A DNA stretch of 64,000 nucleotides, taken from assembly GCA_017940565.1 (NCBI GenBank), contig JAGAYH010000042.1:1-64000 (forward strand). Reading direction: 5' to 3'. The stretch comes from Bacteroidaceae bacterium (GTDB taxonomy: Bacteria > Bacteroidota > Bacteroidia > Bacteroidales > Bacteroidaceae). Position numbers and translations under genes: made by a program. How positions within the stretch are numbered: position 1 is the first letter of the stretch; each line of letters begins with the position of its first letter. Shown here piece by piece: positions 1 to 6,958 of this stretch. Below the pieces are notes generated by a model. That model did not search any database and was not told where the DNA came from. It saw only the letters and a program-made list of their open reading frames with translations.

Positions 1-33
1 AAAGAAAGCTCCGGATTCCGGAGCTTTCTTTTT
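1..33 (+). terminator. Intrinsic terminator of a gene left of the window
   Basis: An almost perfect inverted repeat: 15 bases at 1-15 (AAAGAAAGCTCCGGA) match 17-31, giving a stem of about 13 bp followed by T residues. The A-rich left arm would also give a U tract on the other strand, but no leftward gene ends here. It closes transcription coming from outside the window, so sufC does not simply continue an upstream operon. Confidence 0.75.
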
Positions 34-99
34 ACTTTCGCTGCGCTACTTTTGCCCCTTTGGGGCGACGATCATTTCATTACTTTCGCCACTTTTTTC

Positions 100-280
100 A
101 AAAAAATCTTGACAAACTGTCGGCAGAGGTCCCATTTCGGTGCTCACAAGTGGGACTTCGGCATGCAGAAACGGCGTTTCAAAATGACGAAACGCCGTTT
201 CTGTTTGACTATGTTCGAGACCTGATGAAAATCAGCGGTTTATAAAACTGCTGGAATTTTTCTGAAAATTTTTGACAAAT
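100..280 (+). repeat. Interspersed hairpin repeat, copy R1
   Basis: First of seven ~180 bp copies. It opens with an AAAAATCTTGACAAA-type sequence near 104-116 and closes with a similar one at 266-280. The core is a perfect 15-bp inverted repeat, CAGAAACGGCGTTTC at 166-180 and its complement at 189-203, with an 8-base loop. Each arm is itself palindromic (GAAACG-G-CGTTTC). Between the 5' end and the core is a conserved stretch containing CTCACAAGTGGGACTTCGG. The copy fills the space between the terminator and the sufC promoter. A small open frame at 60-245 overlaps it and is not considered a gene. Confidence 0.85.
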
Positions 281-290
281 CGGGTCTTGA

Positions 291-321
291 TTGGTCAATC
301 CAAAATAAAGTCGTAACTTTG
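291..321 (+). promoter_or_regulatory. sufC promoter
   Basis: Bacteroidota-type promoter: TTG at 291-293, a 20-base spacer and TAACTTTG at 314-321, which fits TAnnTTTG. Transcription would start near 328, giving a leader of about 14 bases before the sufC ATG at 342. It lies just downstream of repeat R1. Confidence 0.7.
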
Positions 322-341
322 CATCTTAGAAAAAAGGTGAC

Positions 342-1097
342 ATGTTAGAAATACGCAATTTACATGCCTCGGTCGAAGGCAAAGAGATATTGAAAGGGGT
401 TGACCTCAGCATCGGCGACGGTGAAGTGCACGCCCTGATGGGCCCCAACGGTTCGGGCAAATCGACACTGTGCCACGTGCTGGTGGGCAATCCGCAGTTT
501 ACCGTGACGGAAGGCTCCATCACATTCAACGGCAAGGACCTGCTGGCCATGCCGGCCGACGTGAGAGCCTGCGAAGGCCTGTTCATGTCGTTCCAGACGC
601 CGGTGGAGATTCCCGGCGTGAGCATGGTGAACTTCCTGCGCGCCGCCGTCAACGCCAAGCGCCAATATCGCGGCCAGACTCCCATCGGCGCGGCCGATTT
701 CCTGAAACTGATGAAGGAGAAACGTAAAGTGGTGGCCCTTGATGCCGCCCTGACGCGCCGCTCGGTGAACGAAGGCTTCAGCGGGGGTGAGAAGAAGCGC
801 AACGAGATATTCCAGATGGCGATGCTCGAACCGCTGCTGGCCATTCTCGACGAGACCGACTCGGGGCTCGACGTGGATGCCCTGCGCATCGTGGCCGAGG
901 GTTTCAACAAAATACGCAAGCCCGAAACCAGTGCCATCGTCATCACCCACTACCAGCGCATGCTCGACTATCTGCGCCCCGATACGGTGCACGTGCTCAT
1001 GGACGGGCGCATCGTCAAGACAGGTCCGACGGAACTGGGCTTCCGCATAGAGCGCGAGGGCTTCGACTGGATAAAAGAGGAACTGCACGATGCGTAA
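342..1097 (+). CDS. sufC: Fe-S cluster assembly ATPase SufC
   Basis: Cytosolic ABC-type ATPase of the SUF system; in the known pathway it drives conformational change of the SufB-SufD scaffold during Fe-S cluster assembly. Seen in the 251-residue protein: Walker A GPNGSGKST at 34-42, Q-loop Gln85 in the SufC-like context FQTPVEIPGV, signature SGGEKKR from 147, Walker B Asp170-Glu171, and an ITHYQRML switch-His region. The length is normal for SufC. The ATG at 342 lies 21 bases after the promoter -7 element. The gene overlaps sufD by 8 bases, which suggests translational coupling. sufB, which usually precedes sufC in Bacteroidota, is not in the window; a terminator and a repeat lie upstream instead. 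Confidence 0.97.
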   Translation: MLEIRNLHASVEGKEILKGVDLSIGDGEVHALMGPNGSGKSTLCHVLVGNPQFTVTEGSITFNGKDLLAMPADVRACEGLFMSFQTPVEIPGVSMVNFLRAAVNAKRQYRGQTPIGAADFLKLMKEKRKVVALDAALTRRSVNEGFSGGEKKRNEIFQMAMLEPLLAILDETDSGLDVDALRIVAEGFNKIRKPETSAIVITHYQRMLDYLRPDTVHVLMDGRIVKTGPTELGFRIEREGFDWIKEELHDA

Positions 1098-2445
1098 GGC
1101 CGAAGAACAATATCTATCCCTGTATGCAGAGGCCGAACCGCTGCTGCGCGAGAACAGCACGGACGTGATGAACGCCCTGCGCAGCAAAGCCATGGACGAT
1201 TTCCGACGGCTGGGCTTCCCCTCGAAAAAGGTGGAACGCTACAAATATACCGACGTGGCCGAGGCCTTTGCCCCCGACTACGGCGTGAACTTGCGCCGGG
1301 TGGTCTTCCCCATGGACCCCTACAAGGCCTACCGTTGCAGCGTGCCCAACATCGGGACGGCGCTCTACTATGTGGTGAACGACATGTTCTACGCCTCGCC
1401 CGTGGCCAAGCATACGGTGCTGCCCGATGGGGTGTACGTCGGTTCGCTGCGCGACTACGACGCGGCCCGTCCCGGCGAACTTGCCCAATATTACGGCCGA
1501 CTGGCCGCGACGGCCGACGACGGTCTGACGGCGCTCAACACGGCACTGGCACAGGACGCCCTGCTCATCCGTGTGGCCCGTAACGTGCAGGTGGAGCCGA
1601 CACTGCAGGTCGTCAATCTCATGCGCAGCGATGTCAATTTGCTCACCAGCCGCCGCGTGCTCCTTATCGTAGAGGACGGGGCTGCGGTGAACCTGCTCTT
1701 CTGCGAGCACTCTGTGGACAAGCGCCCCTTCCTGACCACGGCGGTCACCGAAGCCTTCGTGGGCGAGGGCAGCCGGTTGTGTCTCTACGGCGTGGAGGAA
1801 ACGGAACAAGAGAACCGCCTGTTTGAAAACATCTATATCAACCTGAAACGTCAGAGTCGGCTGGAATATGCCCAGGTGACGCTCCACAACGGTTTGACCC
1901 GATGCCGCCTCGACTGCACCTTCGACGGCGAAGACAGCGAGGCCCGCCTGATGGGTGCCGTGGTGGCGGGTCGTGACCAACGGGTGGACAATAATCTGCT
2001 CATAGACCACAAGACGGGCCGTTGCCGAAGCGACGTGCTCTACAAATACGTGCTCGACGACCATTCACGCGGAGCCTTTGCCGGCAAAGTGCTGGTGCGG
2101 CAGGACGCACAGCGCACAGACTCGCAGGAAACGAATGCCAACCTTTGCGTGTCGCCTGAAGCCCGCATGTTTACGCAACCGATGCTGGAGATTTACGCCG
2201 ACGATGTGAAGTGCAACCACGGCAGCACCGTGGGCCAGTTGGACCAGACGGCTCTCTTCTACATGGCGCAGCGTGGCATACGGCCCGAGGAGGCCCGCCT
2301 GCTGCTGCAGCACGCTTTTGTGAACGAAGTCATCCAGCAAATACGTCTCGAGCCCCTGCGCGAACGTCTTTCGGCCATGGTGGAGCACCGCTTCCGTCAC
2401 GGCGCCGGTGCCTGCGGCGACTGCAACCTTTGTGGTAATTCATAA
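1090..2445 (+). CDS. sufD: Fe-S cluster assembly scaffold protein SufD
   Basis: SufD pairs with SufB and SufC to form the SUF scaffold complex. The 451-residue protein has the family's C-terminal beta-helix region with the diagnostic stretch KCNHGSTVGQLDQ; His377 lies in it. The N-terminal helical region contains a KKVERYKYTD motif, as is usual in SufD. The C-terminus is Cys-rich (CGDCNLC), which could bind metal but is not known to me as a general SufD feature. The start overlaps sufC by 8 bases, and sufS follows after 12 bases, so the three genes form one operon. Confidence 0.95.
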   Translation: MRKAEEQYLSLYAEAEPLLRENSTDVMNALRSKAMDDFRRLGFPSKKVERYKYTDVAEAFAPDYGVNLRRVVFPMDPYKAYRCSVPNIGTALYYVVNDMFYASPVAKHTVLPDGVYVGSLRDYDAARPGELAQYYGRLAATADDGLTALNTALAQDALLIRVARNVQVEPTLQVVNLMRSDVNLLTSRRVLLIVEDGAAVNLLFCEHSVDKRPFLTTAVTEAFVGEGSRLCLYGVEETEQENRLFENIYINLKRQSRLEYAQVTLHNGLTRCRLDCTFDGEDSEARLMGAVVAGRDQRVDNNLLIDHKTGRCRSDVLYKYVLDDHSRGAFAGKVLVRQDAQRTDSQETNANLCVSPEARMFTQPMLEIYADDVKCNHGSTVGQLDQTALFYMAQRGIRPEEARLLLQHAFVNEVIQQIRLEPLRERLSAMVEHRFRHGAGACGDCNLCGNS

Positions 2446-2457
2446 TGATAGAAGGTG

Positions 2458-3654
2458 ATGAACAGAGAAGATTTCAAGATACTCGATACGAAGATCTACG
2501 GCAAACCGCTGGTGTATCTCGACAACGCGGCCACGACGCAAAAGCCGCAGTGTGTCGTTGACGCCGAGCGCGAACTATATATGACAATGAACGCCAACGT
2601 CCATCGTGGGGTGCACTACCTGTCGGAGCAGATGACCGAACGTATGGAACAGGCTCGCGACCGCGTGCGCCGCTTCATCGGGGCCGACAAGGTGAGCGAA
2701 ATCATCTTTACACGCGGCACCACGGAGAGCATCAATTTGGTGGCATCCTCGTTCGGCGAACTGTTGCACGAGGGTGATGAGATCATCATCACCGAAATGG
2801 AGCATCACTCGAATATCGTGCCGTGGCAACTGCTGCGTGAACGCCGTGGTATCCGTCTGCGCATCGTTCCCATGAACGATGAGGGCGTGCTCATACAGGA
2901 AGAATACGAAAAACTGTTCAATGAGCGGACGCGGCTGGTAAGCGTGGCTCACGTGTCGAACGTGTTGGGTACGGTAAATCCCGTGAAAGACATGATACGT
3001 TTTGCCCATACGCAGGGTGTTCCCGTTCTGGTCGATGCCGCCCAAAGCATCCCCCACATGAAGGTGGATGTGTTGGATTTGGACTGCGACTTTCTGGCTT
3101 TCAGCGCACACAAAGTGTATGGCCCCACCGGAGTGGGTGTGCTCTATGGCAAAGAGCAGTGGCTTGACCGCATGCCGCCCTATCAGGCCGGTGGCGAGAT
3201 GATAAGCACCGTCAGTTTCGAAAAAACCGAGTTTGAACGCCTGCCATACAAGTTCGAGGCCGGCACGCCCAACTACATCGGCAACACCGTGCTGTCTGTG
3301 GCCTTGGATTACGTGGATGCCATCGGAATGGACAAAATTGCCGCTTACGAGCATGAACTGACCCGATATGCCATGGAGCGCATGGCCGAAATTGACGGTG
3401 TGCGCCTCTTCGGCACGGCACCGGACAAGGGCGCCGTCGTCTCTTTTCTTGTGGGCAACATTCATCACCTGGATATGGGCACCCTGCTCGACCGCCTGGG
3501 CATAGCCGTGCGCACCGGACACCACTGTGCCGAACCCTTGATGCACCGCTTGGGCATTGAGGGCACCGTGCGCGCCTCGTTCTCCTTTTATAATACGAAG
3601 GACGATATCGATATGCTCGTTGGTGGCATCCGCCGTGTCGCCAAAATGTTCTGA
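2458..3654 (+). CDS. sufS: Cysteine desulfurase SufS
   Basis: PLP-dependent class V aminotransferase-fold enzyme that removes sulphur from cysteine as a persulfide for Fe-S assembly. The 398-residue protein shows the PLP lysine, Lys219 in SAHKVYGPTG, and the catalytic Cys357 in RTGHHCAEP, in the short-loop context of group II (SufS-type) enzymes. The ATG at 2458 is preferred over the adjoining GTG at 2455 because a GAAGG sequence immediately precedes it. The partner SufE or SufU is not seen nearby. rnhB follows after 3 bases. Confidence 0.96.
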   Translation: MNREDFKILDTKIYGKPLVYLDNAATTQKPQCVVDAERELYMTMNANVHRGVHYLSEQMTERMEQARDRVRRFIGADKVSEIIFTRGTTESINLVASSFGELLHEGDEIIITEMEHHSNIVPWQLLRERRGIRLRIVPMNDEGVLIQEEYEKLFNERTRLVSVAHVSNVLGTVNPVKDMIRFAHTQGVPVLVDAAQSIPHMKVDVLDLDCDFLAFSAHKVYGPTGVGVLYGKEQWLDRMPPYQAGGEMISTVSFEKTEFERLPYKFEAGTPNYIGNTVLSVALDYVDAIGMDKIAAYEHELTRYAMERMAEIDGVRLFGTAPDKGAVVSFLVGNIHHLDMGTLLDRLGIAVRTGHHCAEPLMHRLGIEGTVRASFSFYNTKDDIDMLVGGIRRVAKMF

Positions 3655-3657
3655 CAA

Positions 3658-4275
3658 ATGTCAAAGCTAAAGTCATTCTTGCATGAAGGGAAAGTAGAGG
3701 CCGGTTGCGACGAAGCCGGGCGCGGCTGTCTGGCCGGGAGCGTCTATGCCGCAGCCGTCATATTTCCGCCCGACTATGAAAATGACGAAATCAACGATTC
3801 CAAACAACTTACCGGACGCCGCCGCAACGAACTTCGCCAACAGATAGAGCGCGATGCTCTGGCTTGGGCCGTGGGAGTGGTGACGCCGGAGGAAATAGAC
3901 AAAATCAATATTTTGCGAGCCTCCATACTGGCCATGCACCGTGCACTCGACGGGTTGAAGATGCGCCCGGAAGCCATCATCGTGGACGGTAACCGCTTTA
4001 CCTCTTATCAAGGTTTGCCATACCAGACCGTGGTAAAGGGCGACGGCAAATACCTCTCCATTGCAGCCGCCAGCATTCTGGCCAAGACTTACCGCGATGA
4101 CTATATGGCCGCACTCCACGAGGCATATCCTGCATACCAGTGGAATAAGAACAAGGGCTATCCCACCAAGGCCCATCGTGAGGCTATCCGACGCTGTGGC
4201 ACGACACCCTACCACCGCATGACATTTAATCTGCTGGGCATCGAGGCCCCCGAACTGCCTTTCGACTTTTCGTAA
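3658..4275 (+). CDS. rnhB: Ribonuclease HII
   Basis: Cytosolic endonuclease that cleaves the RNA strand of RNA-DNA hybrids and single ribonucleotides embedded in DNA. The 205-residue sequence has the RNase HII hallmark DEAGRGCLAG, with Asp18 and Glu19, a second acidic site Asp110 in IIVDGNRF, and Asp147 in the AKTYRDDYM segment, so the acidic catalytic set looks complete. The C-terminal NKGYPTKAHREAI and the PYHRMTF substrate-binding segment are also typical. The gene starts 3 bases after sufS and ends 2 bases before the WYL regulator gene, so all these genes are probably cotranscribed. Confidence 0.96.
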   Translation: MSKLKSFLHEGKVEAGCDEAGRGCLAGSVYAAAVIFPPDYENDEINDSKQLTGRRRNELRQQIERDALAWAVGVVTPEEIDKINILRASILAMHRALDGLKMRPEAIIVDGNRFTSYQGLPYQTVVKGDGKYLSIAAASILAKTYRDDYMAALHEAYPAYQWNKNKGYPTKAHREAIRRCGTTPYHRMTFNLLGIEAPELPFDFS

Positions 4276-4277
4276 GT

Positions 4278-5165
4278 ATGGAACTGAATATCTTTGAACG
4301 CCAGTTGCAACTGATGCTGATGCTTGCGCAAAACCGGCAACAGACGAAAGACGCTATCTGCCGTCTGCTGGGCATATCCACCCGTACGTTTTACCGCTAT
4401 CTTGATGCCTTCCGGCGCATGGGCTTCGTGGTGGAGAAATCGGGCGAGTACTATCGTCTGGACAAATCGTCTCCATTCTTCCAAAAATTATCTTCTCAGG
4501 TCCAGTTCACCGACTCCGAAGCCGTTCTCTTGGGCAATGTGCTCGACTCGGTGGCTGACGGCTCGCCCGAAGTCGTTCATCTGAAAAACAAACTGCTGCA
4601 ACTCTACGATAACTCCATACTGCAACTCCACCAGGCCGACCCCGTTTTTGCCGAAAACCTGCACCAGCTTTACCGCGCCGTCCGTTACCGCCGTGTGGCC
4701 GTGCTCAAGGACTACCGTTCACTGCGCTCCGACTCAGTGAGCGACCGTCTGGTTGAGCCGTTCCAGTTTCTCGGACAAAACGAGGATGTCCGTTGCTATG
4801 AGCACAGTTCCGGTCAATGCAAGACGTTCAAGGTGGAGCGCATCGGCCGGGTCGTCATGCTCGACGACGTCTGTTGGAGCCATGAGGACGACCACCGCAC
4901 CCTCCATACCGACCTGTTCCACTTCAGCGACGAGCAGACTCAGCCCCTCACACTGCGCCTCAATGCACTGGCCAAGCAACTCCTGCTCGAAGAATATCCC
5001 GCAGCAGTCGCACAACTGTCGGCCGACGGCGACCATTGGCTCCTCCGCACCCAGGTATGCAGTTGGAAGGGAGTGGGGCGCTTCGTCCTGGGGCTGCCCG
5101 GAGCCATCGAAGTGGTCGATTGCCCCGAATTTTTAGATTATCTACGCCAGCAACCGCATTTTTAA
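4278..5165 (+). CDS. WYL-domain-type HTH transcriptional regulator
   Basis: Putative DNA-binding regulator of 295 residues. An N-terminal winged HTH covers roughly residues 10-60 (TKDAICRLLGISTRTFYRYL, then a wing ending EYYRL). The middle and C-terminal parts resemble the WYL ligand-sensing architecture of Bacteroidota regulators (VAVLKDYRS ... RLVEPFQFL, then a C-terminal extension domain), although a literal W-Y-L motif is not visible. The ligand is unknown. It lies 2 bases after rnhB. A palindrome, TGTGAC-N7-GTCACA, follows the gene upstream of a small membrane protein gene, which may be its target; this is inference from position only. Confidence 0.8.
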   Translation: MELNIFERQLQLMLMLAQNRQQTKDAICRLLGISTRTFYRYLDAFRRMGFVVEKSGEYYRLDKSSPFFQKLSSQVQFTDSEAVLLGNVLDSVADGSPEVVHLKNKLLQLYDNSILQLHQADPVFAENLHQLYRAVRYRRVAVLKDYRSLRSDSVSDRLVEPFQFLGQNEDVRCYEHSSGQCKTFKVERIGRVVMLDDVCWSHEDDHRTLHTDLFHFSDEQTQPLTLRLNALAKQLLLEEYPAAVAQLSADGDHWLLRTQVCSWKGVGRFVLGLPGAIEVVDCPEFLDYLRQQPHF

Positions 5166-5181
5166 CAAAAAAACTTTCAAG

Positions 5182-5217
5182 TGTGACGTAGTCTGTCACA
5201 AAAGCCCCGTTCCTTTG
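5182..5217 (+). promoter_or_regulatory. Palindrome and weak promoter before a small membrane-protein gene
   Basis: TGTGAC at 5182-5187 and GTCACA at 5195-5200 form an inverted repeat with a 7-base centre. It is followed at 5210-5217 by TTCCTTTG, one mismatch from TAnnTTTG; I see no TTG at the expected distance. The palindrome would sit just upstream of the -7 element, in operator position. It may be bound by the WYL-type regulator encoded immediately upstream (inference). Confidence 0.4.
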
Positions 5218-5245
5218 CATTGTCAAACCGAAAAAGAACAAGACA

Positions 5246-5605
5246 ATGAAGAAGGAAACATCTGCCGCTTTGACGCTGGCAAACTTTACGACCGATGAAC
5301 TCCTGTCAGCTCTCGTGCTGAAACTGACCGAACCGCTCCGCAGCGGTTTCGCAACGCTCCTGGCGCTGCCTTCGCGCCTTTCCACCCATTTTTCCAATCG
5401 TCTGAAACCCCGTCTGAGCCGTTTCACCGAGCTTTGCTCATGGATAGCCGGACAACCCCTCACCGCGGGCGAGTCGCTCCGCATCCTCCATGTGGGCGTG
5501 GCTCTGACGTGTCTCATCTTCCCCGTTGACATGCCCGTTGCCCTGCGTGGCGTGTTCCTGCTGTGGCTCGCCACGGCCCTGTGGCGTTGCCGTCGGATAG
5601 CATGA
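5246..5605 (+). CDS. Small hypothetical membrane protein
   Basis: A 119-residue protein I do not recognise. The N-terminal 75 residues are polar with amphipathic helices (DELLSALVLKLTEPL). The C-terminal part has one hydrophobic segment from about 84 to 111 (GVALTCLIFPVDMPVALRGV, then FLLWLATALW) that could be one or two membrane passes, ending in a basic CRRIA tail. GC content and codon use match the housekeeping neighbours, unlike the AT-rich small genes that follow. It follows a palindrome and the WYL regulator gene in the same direction. Confidence 0.7.
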   Translation: MKKETSAALTLANFTTDELLSALVLKLTEPLRSGFATLLALPSRLSTHFSNRLKPRLSRFTELCSWIAGQPLTAGESLRILHVGVALTCLIFPVDMPVALRGVFLLWLATALWRCRRIA

Positions 5606-5652
5606 AAGTAAATACGGACAAATAATTATTCATAAATAAAAAAAGGAAAGCT

Positions 5653-5865
5653 ATGAGAAAGTTTTATTACGAATTTGAAGGCATTGATTTGGCAAGAAAA
5701 TACTTCGCCGACCACGGAAGTGCGACACATGATGCCGAAGAAACTGCCAGAATTATGTTGCGGCAAAAGATGGTGCAAGGCAACGAAATCGTGGCAAACG
5801 TCTATTGCGAAGAAAACGGAAGAATAGACAAAGTAGAGAGTTTTACAACAATTATAGTTTACTGA
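5653..5865 (+). CDS. Hypothetical protein, 70 residues
   Basis: Small protein of unknown function, not recognised. It is soluble, with mixed charge, an apparent helix (TARIMLRQKMVQ) and a strand-rich C-terminus (ESFTTIIVY). The start has a good purine-rich site (AAAGGAAAGC) 2 bases before the ATG, which is unusual in this window. It is visibly richer in A and T than the flanking housekeeping genes. A 37-codon hydrophobic frame follows after 18 bases and a terminator at 6069-6096 closes the unit. Confidence 0.65.
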   Translation: MRKFYYEFEGIDLARKYFADHGSATHDAEETARIMLRQKMVQGNEIVANVYCEENGRIDKVESFTTIIVY

Positions 5866-5883
5866 TTTACAAATTTTGAAGTC

Positions 5884-5997
5884 ATGATTTTATTGAACGT
5901 AATGAACGATTTCTTCAATCTCATTGGCGATTGCATCTTGTTTATTGGCGTAATCGGTGCAATCTTAACCGGTGGCTTTGGCAAAAGTCATAGATAA
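5884..5997 (+). CDS. Possible 37-residue single-pass membrane peptide
   Basis: Short open frame starting MILLNVMNDFFNLIGDC, continuing ILFIGVIGAILTGGFGK and ending SHR. The central ~22 residues are strongly hydrophobic and the tail is basic, as in small bacterial membrane peptides. It lies 18 bases after the 70-residue gene and before the terminator at 6069-6096, so it would share that transcript. A 7-residue basic frame (MGKRKRY) follows at 6008-6031. The support is only composition and position; the frame is short enough to occur by chance. Confidence 0.35.
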   Translation: MILLNVMNDFFNLIGDCILFIGVIGAILTGGFGKSHR

Positions 5998-6068
5998 TTT
6001 TTTGACTATGGGTAAAAGAAAACGCTATTAAGAAATATCATTGACGTTATCTTCAGTGCCTATTAGTA

Positions 6069-6096
6069 AAAAGTCTCCCCCAAAAGGGAGACTTTT
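6069..6096 (+). terminator. Intrinsic terminator after the small-gene pair
   Basis: AAAAGTCTCCC at 6069-6079 pairs perfectly with GGGAGACTTTT at 6086-6096 around a 6-base loop. The right arm ends in four T residues followed by GTGT. It ends the transcript carrying the 70-residue and 37-residue frames. Confidence 0.8.
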
Positions 6097-6172
6097 GTGT
6101 AGCTTTTCCCACCCTACATGTTTTCGCAATATGTTTTTTATGAAAAACGTTCTACATATACGTTCTTTTGAG

Positions 6173-6412
6173 TAATTTTGCTCGTGTATAATCAAAAAAG
6201 AATAGCCTATGTAGCATAATCGTTAAAAGACATCAAGATAAGAGGCGTTAGCTTAAATTCTTGTTCTATCGAAATCGGCAAAATTTCACTGAGCAGCAAG
6301 ATTCTAGGTTGATGTCCGCGTGTATGGCGTGGACTATTGCTCGGATATGCTGCATGGGTGTTTGCCGATACCTGATAGAACGTAGACGAAGCGATTGGTC
6401 CACGTTCTTTTA
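6173..6412 (+). promoter_or_regulatory. Putative attenuator-type structured leader of the lipoprotein gene
   Basis: A possible -7 element TAATTTTG lies at 6173-6180, without a clear TTG at the usual distance. Downstream, GTTCTATC (6263-6270) pairs with GATAGAAC (6374-6381), and ATCGGCAAA (6274-6282) with TTTGCCGAT (6361-6369), forming a long-range helix with an internal loop. Inside it, GTCCGCG (6314-6320) can pair with CGTGGAC (6328-6334), and GAGCA (6291-6295) with TGCTC (6338-6342). A second structure excludes the first: AGAACGT plus GAC (6377-6387) pairs with GTC plus ACGTTCT (6398-6408), followed by TTTATTG, like an intrinsic terminator. The two share bases 6377-6381. This resembles a riboswitch or attenuator; I cannot match it to a known family. 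A 70-codon frame over 6261-6473 is not considered coding. Confidence 0.45.
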
Positions 6413-6475
6413 TTGTCTATTTCTAGTGACCTTAGGACCAAAAATAAATCATAGTTTAACAATAAAGTATTAAAA

Positions 6476-6880
6476 ATGAAGAAAGTATTGTTTTTTTTGG
6501 CATTAGTATTGCCGATGATGTTTTCAAGTTGCAGCAGTGATGACGACAACAGCTCCATGTTCACTATGGAAGAACTCTATGGCAAATGGAGTGCCACAGC
6601 AGTAAAAGTAAATGGAGAATGGATTGATATAACAAAGTATCCTTATAATCTAAAGTACTCTATGTCGATTACATTCTATCAAAATGGAACCTACTACGGA
6701 AGTGGATATTTTGGAAATGGTTCTGGAACTTACAAAGTTTCTGGGAATACTATTTCGACTTATATTGATGGCGAACTCTACTTCAAATACATTGTAAAAA
6801 GTTTGTCTAATGGAATTGGCGAAGTAACAATGGAAGAAGGAAACGGAGATAAGATGGATGTAAGAATCAGAAAGCAGTGA
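6476..6880 (+). CDS. Surface lipoprotein, lipocalin-like
   Basis: A 134-residue predicted lipoprotein. The signal peptide ends in a lipobox with lipidated Cys19 (FSSC), followed by SSDDDNSS, which fits the acidic Bacteroidota export signal for surface display. The mature part begins with a MEELYGKWSATAV segment and continues as beta strands (ITFYQNGTYYGSGYF, GTYKVSGNTIS), as in the small lipocalin-like lipoproteins common in this phylum. The ligand is unknown. The gene is AT-rich compared with its neighbours and sits behind the putative attenuator leader. A similar lipoprotein is encoded at 45581-46039. Confidence 0.8.
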   Translation: MKKVLFFLALVLPMMFSSCSSDDDNSSMFTMEELYGKWSATAVKVNGEWIDITKYPYNLKYSMSITFYQNGTYYGSGYFGNGSGTYKVSGNTISTYIDGELYFKYIVKSLSNGIGEVTMEEGNGDKMDVRIRKQ

Positions 6881-6898
6881 AAAGTATCCTATAAAAAG

Positions 6899-6931
6899 AA
6901 AGCGGGCGAGCCTTCAAGGCTCGTCCGCTTT
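6899..6931. terminator. Bidirectional terminator between convergent genes
   Basis: AAAGCGGGCGAGCC at 6899-6912 and GGCTCGTCCGCTTT at 6918-6931 form a 14-position stem (one G-T type mismatch) around TTCAA. A residues precede and T residues follow, so it can work in both directions, ending the rightward lipoprotein gene and the leftward nitroreductase gene. Confidence 0.8.
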
Positions 6932-6958
6932 GGTATTGGTTGACAGTGGATTATTTTG

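Noticed and set aside
60..245. Open frame of 61 codons at the left edge
   Set aside because: It overlaps repeat R1 including its palindromic core, and other repeat copies do not maintain the frame, so it is not a gene.
4960..5574. 204-codon minus-strand frame across the WYL gene end and the small membrane-protein gene
   Set aside because: It is antisense to two better supported frames, low in complexity and rich in Arg and Ser, as expected of a shadow of GC-rich coding DNA.
6261..6473. 70-codon frame upstream of the lipoprotein gene
   Set aside because: It coincides with the paired segments of the putative leader, has unnatural composition (Cys, Arg and Trp clusters) and no start context. 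RNA structure explains the region better.
5653..6880. A mobile island or prophage fragment in the AT-rich patch
   Set aside because: No integrase, transposase, attachment repeat or tRNA edge is present; base composition alone is not enough.
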